Positions 6,529 through 11,157 of a DNA stretch of 11,157 bases are shown here, piece after piece. The stretch spans positions 1-11,157 of the forward strand of contig CAYWIM010000115.1 in the NCBI GenBank assembly GCA_964458325.1, given 5' to 3'. The notes under the pieces were generated by a model. It did no database searches and was not told the DNA's origin. It worked only from the letters and a program-made list of their open reading frames with translations. Made by a program: the position numbers and the translations under genes. Origin of the DNA: JAGMXM01 sp964458325 (lineage in GTDB: Bacteria; Verrucomicrobiota; Verrucomicrobiia; Limisphaerales; UBA1319). Numbering within the stretch: position 1 is the stretch's first letter; the number at the start of each line of letters is the position of its first letter.

Positions 6529-6675
6529 TCAGGAATGGAGGTTGGGATCTCCGTGCCGGGTCTCGAAAACCTGGGGATGGGCGTGCGATTTTCGCCAGGC
6601 CCATTGCCACAGGAAGGCTGCCCCGGCCGCCAGCACGGCGAGGACAATGAGCATGACCCACATGATATCGTTCAT
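6529..6675 (-). CDS. Small single-helix membrane protein, 48 residues
   Basis: The reading frame begins MNDIMWVMLIVLAVLAAGAA and continues FLWQWAWRKSHAHPQVFETR, ending a few residues later. It has one clean hydrophobic helix (about residues 5-25), then a Trp/Arg/Lys positively charged boundary (WQWAWRKS) and a hydrophilic tail with several histidines. By the positive-inside rule the tail would be cytoplasmic. A promoter-like sequence with a perfect TTGACA lies 25 nt upstream of the expected ATG leader. The gene heads the same-strand series leading to the membrane protein, the regulator and ispH. The stop is 91 nt before the next start. Against it are the absence of a clear ribosome site and its short length. 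A different frame here (6661-6389) gives an Arg/Pro-rich product that looks non-coding. I recognise no family. Confidence 0.55.
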   Translation of the reverse strand: MNDIMWVMLIVLAVLAAGAAFLWQWAWRKSHAHPQVFETRHGDPNLHS

Positions 6676-6707
6676 AGCGCCGGTGATGTTACTTGCTCGA
6701 TTGTCGG

Positions 6708-6736
6708 ACCGTACATGAGGCAGCCTGGAATGTCAA
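6708..6736 (-). promoter_or_regulatory. Promoter of the minus-strand operon
   Basis: On the minus strand TTGACA (6736-6731), a perfect sigma70 -35 hexamer, is followed by a 17-nt spacer and TACGGT (6713-6708), a weaker -10. Transcription would begin near 6701, about 25 nt before the small membrane-protein ATG. The -35 sits in GCTTGACA, resembling GCTTGACT at the enolase promoter. A second TTGACA starts 9 bases upstream. Confidence 0.5.
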
Positions 6737-6770
6737 GCTTGTCAAAAGAAATATTCATGCATTGGCAAAC

Positions 6771-6781
6771 ATATGTCATAT
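6771..6781. repeat. 11-bp palindrome in an AT-rich divergent intergenic region
   Basis: ATATGTCATAT is a perfect palindrome around a central T. It lies in a stretch (about 6735-6797) that is roughly one-third G+C, against the GC-rich background, between the divergent promoters of the minus-strand operon and enolase. It could be a regulator site or simply chance within AT-rich promoter DNA. Confidence 0.35.
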
Positions 6782-6812
6782 CATAAGTTACCTTAATGGA
6801 GCTGGTGGGCGC

Positions 6813-6840
6813 TTGACTCCGGGCGGGCGGCTTCTAAGAT
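6813..6840 (+). promoter_or_regulatory. Promoter of enolase
   Basis: TTGACT (6813-6818, 5 of 6 to consensus), a 16-nt spacer and TAAGAT (6835-6840, 4 of 6) form a sigma70-like promoter. Transcription would begin near 6847, giving a leader of about 28 nt before the ATG at 6875. It argues against the longer upstream start at 6839, which would lie before the transcript begins. Confidence 0.6.
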
Positions 6841-6874
6841 GCGGCGCGGTTCATCTGCAACAGGCAATCTGATT

Positions 6875-8149
6875 ATGACAAAAATTCAAGAAATACAGGC
6901 GCGCGAGATCCTGGATTCGCGCGGCAATCCAACGGTGGAAGTGGATTTGATATTGACCGGGGGCGCGGTCGGGCGCGCGGCGGTGCCATCGGGGGCGAGC
7001 ACGGGCGAGCACGAGGCATTAGAGCTTCGGGATGGGGACAAGAAACGCTATCTGGGCAAGGGGGTGAGGAAGGCGGTCCAGAACGTGGTCAAGAGCCTGT
7101 TGCCGGCGCTGAAGGGGATGGACGCGCTGGACCAGGTGGGCGTGGACCGGGCCATGCTCGACCTGGACGGGACCGAGACGAAGTCGAAGCTGGGCGCCAA
7201 CGCGATCCTGGCGGTATCGCTGGCGAACGCAAAGGCGGCGGCCGATGCGCTGGGGCAGCCGTTGTTCCGGTACCTGGGCGGCACCAACGCGAAGACGCTG
7301 CCGGTTCCGATGGCCAACGTGATCAATGGCGGCGCGCACTCGGACGCCCCGATCGATTTCCAGGAGTTCATGGTGATGCCGAAGGGATTCGACACCTTCT
7401 CGGAGGCGCTGCGGTCGATCACGGAGGTCTTTCACGCCCTGAAGGCAGTCCTGAAAGGCTTGGGAATATCGACTGCGGTCGGGGACGAGGGCGGCTTTGC
7501 CCCGAAGCTCGAGAGCACAGAGGCGGCGATCGAGGCCATCCTCAAGGCCATCAAGAACGCGGGCTACAAGGCGGGCAAGGAGATCTATCTGGCCCTGGAC
7601 GTCGCATCCTCTGAGTTTTATGACGCGAAGGCCGGGCAGTATGTTTTCAAGAAGAGCGATGGCCGGAAGCTTTCCGGGGCGGACCTGGTCTCTTTCTACG
7701 AGGAGCTGGCGGCCCGTTACCCGATTGTCAGCATCGAGGATGGCTGCGCCGAAAACGATTGGAAGTCGTGGAAGCTCCTGACCGAGCGGATGGGGGCCGG
7801 CATGCAGCTGGTCGGGGACGACCTGTTCGTGACCAACGTGAAATTCCTGCGCAAGGGGATCGCGGAGGGCGTTGCCAACTCGATCCTGGTGAAGGTGAAC
7901 CAGATCGGATCGTTGACGGAAACGCTGGATGCGGTCGAGCTGGCGCACAAGAGCGGCTACACCGCGGTGATCAGCCATCGCTCGGGCGAGACGGAAGACG
8001 CGACGATTGCCGACATTGCCGTGGCCACCAATGCGGGCCAGATCAAGACCGGTTCGCTGAGCCGGACGGATCGGGTGGCGAAATACAACCAGCTGCTGCG
8101 GATCGAGCAGATGCTGGGCCGCCATGCGGTGTATGGCGGCGCGCGGTGA
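6875..8149 (+). CDS. eno: Enolase (phosphopyruvate hydratase)
   Basis: Enolase interconverts 2-phosphoglycerate and phosphoenolpyruvate in glycolysis and gluconeogenesis, and in many bacteria also joins the RNA degradosome. The 424-residue product is full length. It has the N-terminal motif AREILDSRGNPTVEVDL, the mobile loop SGASTGEHEALELRDG, the NGGAHSDAPIDFQEFM segment with His155, and catalytic Glu205 in GDEGGFAP. Magnesium ligands are Asp242 (LALDVASSEF), Glu288 (SIEDG) and Asp315 (VGDDLF). Catalytic Lys340 is in VKVNQIGS, and the C-terminal signature SHRSGETEDATIADIAVATN is present. The start at 6875 is chosen because family homology begins at MTKIQEIQAREIL and because the promoter lies at 6813-6840; an in-frame codon at 6839 would add 12 residues unlike enolase. 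The gene stands alone, with no glycolytic neighbours. Confidence 0.98.
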   Translation: MTKIQEIQAREILDSRGNPTVEVDLILTGGAVGRAAVPSGASTGEHEALELRDGDKKRYLGKGVRKAVQNVVKSLLPALKGMDALDQVGVDRAMLDLDGTETKSKLGANAILAVSLANAKAAADALGQPLFRYLGGTNAKTLPVPMANVINGGAHSDAPIDFQEFMVMPKGFDTFSEALRSITEVFHALKAVLKGLGISTAVGDEGGFAPKLESTEAAIEAILKAIKNAGYKAGKEIYLALDVASSEFYDAKAGQYVFKKSDGRKLSGADLVSFYEELAARYPIVSIEDGCAENDWKSWKLLTERMGAGMQLVGDDLFVTNVKFLRKGIAEGVANSILVKVNQIGSLTETLDAVELAHKSGYTAVISHRSGETEDATIADIAVATNAGQIKTGSLSRTDRVAKYNQLLRIEQMLGRHAVYGGAR

Positions 8150-8177
8150 TCGAGGCGCGGTTTTTCAGAGGAAACGA

Positions 8178-8213
8178 GAACGCGGCGCTCCCTCCCCTGG
8201 GCGCCGTTCTTGT
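8178..8213 (+). terminator. Possible intrinsic terminator after enolase
   Basis: GAAC plus GGCGC (8178-8188, with a 2-nt bulge) pairs with GCGCC plus GTTC (8201-8209) around a 12-nt loop, followed by TTGTT. The hairpin lies 28 nt after the stop codon. The U-tract is short and interrupted, so termination may be weak. Confidence 0.5.
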
Positions 8214-8327
8214 TGGGAGCCTTCGAGGATCCCATGACCGGCCACTCTGAAGGTTGGACATCGAACCATGAAACCCTCAAGGGTGGACGCCAGACAATCC
8301 AGCGTGCGCGCGGGGGATTGCAAATAG

Positions 8328-8351
8328 CCGGAAGCCCTTACGGGCGGCCGG
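8328..8351 (-). terminator. Hairpin at the 3' end of the GrpE-like gene
   Basis: CCGG, AA, GCCC, TTAC, GGGC, GG, CCGG folds as two 4-bp stems with an AA/GG internal loop, and the stop codon TAA lies in the apical loop. On the minus strand it is followed by CTATTTG. It may be a weak terminator or a 3'-end stabiliser; no proper U-tract is present. Confidence 0.3.
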
Positions 8352-9219
8352 AAGGGAACTCATTCGAGTCCGTCGCCGGAGGAGACGGTGGCGGATCGGT
8401 GCTGAGGGTTGGGGTCTCGACGTGCGCAGGGTGCGCGGGGGCATCCGCGGCAGCCAAACCGACGAGGACCTTGCGAACGATCCGTCCCTGGTATCGATAG
8501 CCGGTGGCGGCGACCTGCCGGACGATCGAGTCCGGGGCGGGCGGGGGATCGGCGTTCAGGGGCTGGTGGAGCTCAGGATTGAACGGGTCGCCCGGCCCCG
8601 CTTCGAACGGGACAAGGCCGACCCAGCGGGCGGCATCGCGGCAGGCCTTCTGGAACTGGTCCAGCTGCTGGATGAGGCCGGGCTGTTCGGATCGGACCGC
8701 GGCCTGGAAGAGGGCATGGATGTGGTCCAGGATGGTTGTGCATACGCGGAGCCAATCGGTCTCGAGGCGATGGAGCTTATCGACTTCGACCCGCAGGTGC
8801 TGTCGCTCGGCGGTATTGGCCTTATCGATGAACTCGCCGAGGGCGCGCGCTTCGGCGGCGACGCGGTCGGCGGATTGCTGGGCGGTCTGGCTGGTCTGGC
8901 GGGCCAGCTCGTGAGCGGACTGCCACTGGGCGGTGGCGCCGGTGATCTGCCGGCTGAGCTTCTCGAGGTCCACGAGAGTTGCGGTTGTGGAGAGCAGCCG
9001 CGTGGTTTCCAGGTTTTTCACCAGGGCTTTGTATTCGAGAACGTAGGGCATGACCGCCAGGATCGCGCCGGCCAGCGTCGCCACCCCGCTGATCAGCAGC
9101 AGCCACAGGTCGATGGGCGGCTCGCCCAGCCATACGACCACCGCCGCGAACACCACCAGAATCAGGTCTCCCGCCAGGAAAGGCCATTTCGCCAATCGAG
9201 GCGGCTGCTCGTTATCCAT
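8338..9219 (-). CDS. Membrane-anchored coiled-coil protein with a GrpE-like C-terminal domain
   Basis: GrpE releases ADP from the DnaK chaperone and is normally a soluble dimer with a long N-terminal helix and a beta-rich head. This 293-residue protein has two membrane helices (about 12-32, WPFLAGDLILVVFAAVVVWL, and 37-60, LWLLLISGVATLAGAILAVM). A long, heptad-like alpha-helical region (about 65-195, rich in Ala, Gln, Glu and Arg) follows. Residues about 196-257 resemble the GrpE head: VGLVPFEAGPGDPFNPELHQ, then a proline-rich link, then GYRYQGRIVRKVLVGL. These match the family patterns PxDPxxHxA and GYxxxGRxxRxAxV. Residues 258-293 form a Pro/Ser/Thr-rich tail. The ATG at 9219 has TAAGAT eight bases upstream, so the transcript may be leaderless. 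No dnaK or dnaJ is nearby. The GrpE relationship is a motif-level call; nucleotide exchange activity is inference. Confidence 0.72.
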   Translation of the reverse strand: MDNEQPPRLAKWPFLAGDLILVVFAAVVVWLGEPPIDLWLLLISGVATLAGAILAVMPYVLEYKALVKNLETTRLLSTTATLVDLEKLSRQITGATAQWQSAHELARQTSQTAQQSADRVAAEARALGEFIDKANTAERQHLRVEVDKLHRLETDWLRVCTTILDHIHALFQAAVRSEQPGLIQQLDQFQKACRDAARWVGLVPFEAGPGDPFNPELHQPLNADPPPAPDSIVRQVAATGYRYQGRIVRKVLVGLAAADAPAHPAHVETPTLSTDPPPSPPATDSNEFPSGRP

Positions 9220-9227
9220 AGGCCGGG

Positions 9228-9233
9228 ATCTTA
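9228..9233 (-). promoter_or_regulatory. Candidate -10 box of the GrpE-like gene
   Basis: TAAGAT on the minus strand, identical to the enolase -10 box, ends eight bases before the ATG at 9219. If it is used, transcription would begin at or near the start codon. I see no convincing -35 hexamer at the right distance. Confidence 0.35.
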
Positions 9234-9370
9234 GGAGAAGGAAGGCGCGGCAGGCGAATGAAAACTTTCCTTTGTGCCAGGAGGAACCATGTGTCGCAGG
9301 CTTTCAGCGGCGGGGCTGCGAGATCCGAATCGGCTTTGTCGATGGCCCCGGGCGCCGGCTCGTGCAGCCC

Positions 9371-9388
9371 GAGCGCGCCAGGCCCTTG
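9371..9388. repeat. 18-bp direct repeat, first copy
   Basis: GAGCGCGCCAGGCCCTTG is repeated exactly at 9471-9488, with starts 100 bases apart, so the copies flank repeat unit 3 and the assembly gap. The sequence overlaps the end of a hairpin repeat unit in the second copy. It may be part of the repeat family or reflect how the contigs were joined. Confidence 0.8.
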
Positions 9389-9405
9389 CAAGCCGCAAGC
9401 CGATA

Positions 9406-9433
9406 GGTAGGGCGGCCACTCCTTGGACGCCGC
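9406..9433 (+). repeat. Hairpin repeat unit 3
   Basis: This unit starts GGTAGGGCGGCCACTCCTTG and differs from unit 2 by one base (a T in place of G in the loop-side arm). It is followed by a linker (TTGATGGCTGCAAGCTTACC) nearly the same as the linker between units 1 and 2 read in reverse, then by unit 4. It lies between the divergent GrpE-like and fumarase genes. Confidence 0.85.
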
Positions 9434-9451
9434 CTTGATGGCTGCAAGCTT

Positions 9452-9483
9452 ACCGCNNNNNNNNNNGGCGGAGCGCGCCAGGC
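9452..9483 (-). repeat. Hairpin repeat unit 4, interrupted by the assembly gap
   Basis: ACCGC before the N run and GGCGGAGCGCG after it match both sides of unit 1 read in reverse. In unit 1 the bases between these two matches are CCGGCGCGC (nine bases), so the ten Ns very likely replace one arm of the GC-rich hairpin. Confidence 0.7.
9457..9466. other. Assembly gap (10 N)
   Basis: Ten undetermined bases. The gap falls inside a hairpin repeat unit whose other copies predict about nine G+C bases here. Ten Ns is also a usual placeholder length, so the true size is uncertain. Confidence 0.99.
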
Positions 9484-9488
9484 CCTTG
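9471..9488. repeat. 18-bp direct repeat, second copy
   Basis: This is an exact second copy of the 18-mer at 9371-9388, beginning five bases after the N run. The flanking bases of the two copies differ (CAGCCC versus GGCG before; CAAGCC versus GGCCGG after), so it is not simply a long duplicated contig end. Confidence 0.8.
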
Positions 9489-9496
9489 GGCCGGCA

Positions 9497-9525
9497 TTGA
9501 GTTTCGACCCAAAGCGCGATAGTGT
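9497..9525 (+). promoter_or_regulatory. Possible promoter of the fumarase genes
   Basis: TTGAGT (9497-9502), a 17-nt spacer and TAGTGT (9520-9525) resemble a sigma70 promoter. The -10 ends seven bases before the ATG at 9533, so the transcript would have almost no leader, which fits the absence of a ribosome site. It also argues against translation from the TTG at 9497. Confidence 0.4.
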
Positions 9526-9532
9526 CGTCCAT

Positions 9533-10411
9533 ATGAGCGGGTTGAAACCATCGCTGGTCGAGCTGATCCGCCGGACCTCGGCGGAGATGCCGAGGGATGT
9601 CCAGGAGGCGATCCTGGGGGCCTTGGAACAGGAGGCGCGGGGGACGATCGCGCGGTCGGCGATGGAGATCATCGAGCGGAACATCCAGATGGCTCGCCAG
9701 CGCTCCCAGCCGATCTGCCAGGACACGGGCTCGATTCATTTCTACGTGGATGCACCGATCGGGATGGATGGGCCGGGATTCGAGGAGGCGGCGCGGGATG
9801 CGGTGATGGAGGCGACGCGGAAGGGGCATCTGCGGCAGAATTCGGTGGACCCGATCACCGGGACGAACGACGGGACCAACGTGGGCCCAGGATCGCCGGC
9901 GGTTCATTTCCACGCCTGGCGATCACCGGAGACTGAAGTCCGCCTGCTTCTCAAGGGGGGCGGATGCGAGAACGTGGGCGCCCAATACTCGCTGCCGATC
10001 GAGGGCCTGAAGGCCAGCCGGGACCTCGAGGGTTGCCGGCGAGCGATCCTGGACGCGGTGGTCCAGGCGCAAGGCAAGGGCTGCGGTCCCGGGGTGCTAG
10101 GGGTCTGCATCGGAGGCGACCGCGCCACCGGATACGAGCACTCGAAGCGCCAGTTCCTGCGCCTGCTGTCGGATCGGAACCCCCTGCCTGAATTGGACCG
10201 GCTCGAGCAGGATATCCTGCGGACGGCGAACCAGCTCGGCATCGGCCCGATGGGTTTTGGGGGCAGAACGACCCTGTTGGGGGTCAAGATCGGGGCGATC
10301 AATCGCGTGCCTGCCTCCTATTTTGTCAGCGTCAGCTACATGTGCTGGGCGTTTCGACGCCAGGGCGTTGTCTTGGACCCTGCCGGAGACATTCAAAAGT
10401 GGATCTACTGA
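9533..10411 (+). CDS. Class I fumarate hydratase, alpha subunit
   Basis: This is the N-terminal, cluster-binding half of the oxygen-sensitive [4Fe-4S] fumarase, which interconverts fumarate and malate in the citric acid cycle. In E. coli FumA/FumB this half is fused to the beta half; here they are separate, as in many anaerobes and archaea. The 292-residue product has three cysteines in the positions expected for cluster ligands: Cys62 (PICQDTGS), Cys145 (GGGCENVG) and Cys192 (GVCIGGDRATGYEHSK). RQNSVDPITGTNDGTNVGPG (101-120) and the end segment NRVPASYFVSVSYMCWAFRR are also typical. The ATG at 9533 is chosen over a TTG at 9497, which overlaps the candidate -35 box. The stop overlaps the beta-subunit start by one base. 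The related L(+)-tartrate dehydratase alpha subunit is the main alternative; fumarase is more likely for a housekeeping copy. Confidence 0.92.
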   Translation: MSGLKPSLVELIRRTSAEMPRDVQEAILGALEQEARGTIARSAMEIIERNIQMARQRSQPICQDTGSIHFYVDAPIGMDGPGFEEAARDAVMEATRKGHLRQNSVDPITGTNDGTNVGPGSPAVHFHAWRSPETEVRLLLKGGGCENVGAQYSLPIEGLKASRDLEGCRRAILDAVVQAQGKGCGPGVLGVCIGGDRATGYEHSKRQFLRLLSDRNPLPELDRLEQDILRTANQLGIGPMGFGGRTTLLGVKIGAINRVPASYFVSVSYMCWAFRRQGVVLDPAGDIQKWIY

Positions 10412-10992
10412 TGAACCCGATACATTTGGAGGCTCCATTTTCGGAAGACAAGATCCGCGCGTTGAGGGTCGGCGATGCGGTCGAGATCACGGGAGTGGTT
10501 TTTACGGGGCGCGACGCGGTTCACAAGCATCTCCATGAGGGCGGCGACCTGCCGCCCGGAATTCGATTGACCGAAGGGATGCTCTACCATTGCGGCCCGG
10601 TGGTTCTGACGGATGGGCCGGGCCAGTGGAGAGTCGTGGCGGCAGGCCCGACAACCTCCGCTCGGGAGGAGCCTTACCAGGCCGATATCATTCGGCGGTT
10701 CCGGCTCCGAGGCATTATTGGCAAGGGAGGGATGGGGGCTCGAACGCTGGCTGCATGCAAGGAGGTCGGGTGCGCCTATTTCCACGCGGTCGGTGGGGCG
10801 GCCCAGGTCCTGGCTGAGCGGATCCGCAAAGTCCGAAACGTCTATTTCGAACGCGAGTTCGGCTCGCCGGAAGCGATCTGGGAGATCGAGATCGAACGGT
10901 TTCCCGTTGTGGTGACAATGGATGCGCACGGGGATTCGCTGCACCAGCGGGTGCTCGATTCGAGCAAGGCGCTTCTAGCCAAGTATTTATAG
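10411..10992 (+). CDS. Class I fumarate hydratase, beta subunit
   Basis: This is the C-terminal-domain partner that completes the active site of the two-subunit class I fumarase. Its 193 residues have the family landmarks in order: VFTGRDAVHKHL (30-41), the segment EGMLYHCGPVV (55-65), GPTTSAREEPY (79-89), RGIIGKGGMGARTL (100-113), FHAVGGAAQVLA (124-135) and EFGSPEAIWEIEIERFPVVV (149-168). The length is normal for the separate beta subunit. Its ATG shares the A of the alpha-subunit TGA (TGATG), so translation is probably coupled and subunits would be made in equal amounts. No terminator is evident in the 45 bases before the next repeat cluster. Confidence 0.93.
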   Translation: MNPIHLEAPFSEDKIRALRVGDAVEITGVVFTGRDAVHKHLHEGGDLPPGIRLTEGMLYHCGPVVLTDGPGQWRVVAAGPTTSAREEPYQADIIRRFRLRGIIGKGGMGARTLAACKEVGCAYFHAVGGAAQVLAERIRKVRNVYFEREFGSPEAIWEIEIERFPVVVTMDAHGDSLHQRVLDSSKALLAKYL

Positions 10993-11036
10993 ATACCTCG
11001 CCGGCGTGGATCGTTGATCGGCAGCAAGTGAGCCAG

Positions 11037-11064
11037 GCGGCGTCCACGGAGTGGCCGCCCTGCC
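11037..11064 (-). repeat. Hairpin repeat unit 5
   Basis: This 28-bp unit matches unit 2 at 27 of 28 positions (TGCC in place of TACC at its end). It begins 45 bases after the fumarase beta stop. The short linker CTTCGGCTTGCGA separates it from unit 6. Confidence 0.85.
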
Positions 11065-11077
11065 CTTCGGCTTGCGA

Positions 11078-11107
11078 GGTAGGGCGCGCACTCCGCCGCG
11101 CGCCGGG
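11078..11107 (+). repeat. Hairpin repeat unit 6, GC-arm variant
   Basis: It begins GGTAGGGCGCGCACTCC. A perfect 7-bp stem (GGCGCGC at 11083-11089 with GCGCGCC at 11098-11104) encloses the loop ACTCCGCC. It keeps the GGTAGGGCG head and CTCC loop of units 2, 3 and 5 but has a different pair of matching arms. The truncated unit 1 and interrupted unit 4 are the same variant. Confidence 0.8.
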
Positions 11108-11135
11108 CCGAGACCTTGCAGCTGTAGGCTTGCCA

Positions 11136-11157
11136 GGTAGGGCGCCCGCTCCGGAGC
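11136..11157 (+). repeat. Hairpin repeat unit 7, truncated by the window edge
   Basis: It reads GGTAGGGCGCCCGCTCCGGA up to the window end. The head and the CTCC loop are kept, while the arm (GCGCCCG) is a third variant. As with unit 6 it is preceded by a linker containing GGCTTGC. Confidence 0.65.

Noticed and set aside
6389..6661. 90-codon minus-strand frame overlapping the small membrane gene
   Set aside because: The product is Pro/Arg/Ser rich and structureless, whereas the neighbouring frame gives a clean membrane helix behind a promoter.
9289..9438. Small plus-strand frame starting after AGGAGG (49 codons, MCRRLSAAGLRDPN)
   Set aside because: The ribosome site is good but only four bases from the ATG, the product is Arg/Ala rich without structure, and it runs through hairpin repeat unit 3.
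9212..9913. Minus-strand frame crossing the N gap
   Set aside because: It contains undetermined residues, crosses repeat units and is antisense to fumarase alpha.
10993..11036. Intrinsic terminator after fumarase beta
   Set aside because: Only a weak GATC-GTT-GATC hairpin with no U-tract is visible, which is not enough to support a terminator.
11037..11157. CRISPR array
   Set aside because: The units alternate in orientation, have unequal short linkers and variable arms, and no cas genes are present; they are hairpin repeats rather than a repeat-spacer array.

Overview
The window is about 11.2 kb of GC-rich bacterial DNA carrying ten well-supported genes, one likely small gene and three clusters of intergenic hairpin repeats. 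The 10-base run of N at 9457-9466 shows that it comes from a draft assembly, possibly a metagenome bin. The envelope genes (a MacA/MacB-type exporter and an LptF/LptG-type permease) point to a Gram-negative cell plan. The weak Shine-Dalgarno sequences, the two-subunit class I fumarase, the enolase motif HSDAPIDFQEFM and the membrane-anchored GrpE-like protein fit the PVC group (Verrucomicrobiota or Kiritimatiellota). That placement is an impression and would need a marker-gene tree.

Region 1 (1-4564, + strand): a repeat cluster is followed by a tight four-gene operon. It encodes a periplasmic adaptor (HlyD/MacA type), an ABC ATPase (MacB/LolD type), an ABC permease (MacB/FtsX type) and an LptF/LptG-family permease. 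Spacings are 3 nt, a 4-nt overlap and 13 nt, so the genes are probably co-transcribed. The first three form an inner-membrane export machine that would need a TolC-like outer-membrane partner encoded elsewhere. The fourth belongs to the lipopolysaccharide export family.

Region 2 (6736-4561, - strand): a promoter with a perfect TTGACA -35 box precedes a 48-residue single-helix membrane protein. Next come a six-helix membrane protein and a winged-helix regulator, which overlap by GTGA, and then ispH (last step of the MEP isoprenoid pathway). A perfect 6-7-6 inverted repeat lies between the regulator gene and the ispH start. ispH converges on the LptF/LptG-type gene, and the two stop codons share a single CTAG.

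Region 3 (6771-8213): an AT-rich divergent intergenic region, a sigma70-like promoter, the enolase gene (glycolysis) and a possible terminator.

Region 4 (9233-8328, - strand): a protein with two membrane helices, a long coiled coil and a C-terminal domain resembling the beta head of GrpE, the DnaK nucleotide exchange factor.

Region 5 (9371-10992, + strand): a second repeat cluster containing the assembly gap, then the alpha and beta subunits of class I fumarase, which overlap by one base. A third repeat cluster (11037-11157) closes the window. The most interesting items are the repeat family, the GrpE-like membrane protein, the inverted repeat before ispH and the small membrane gene.
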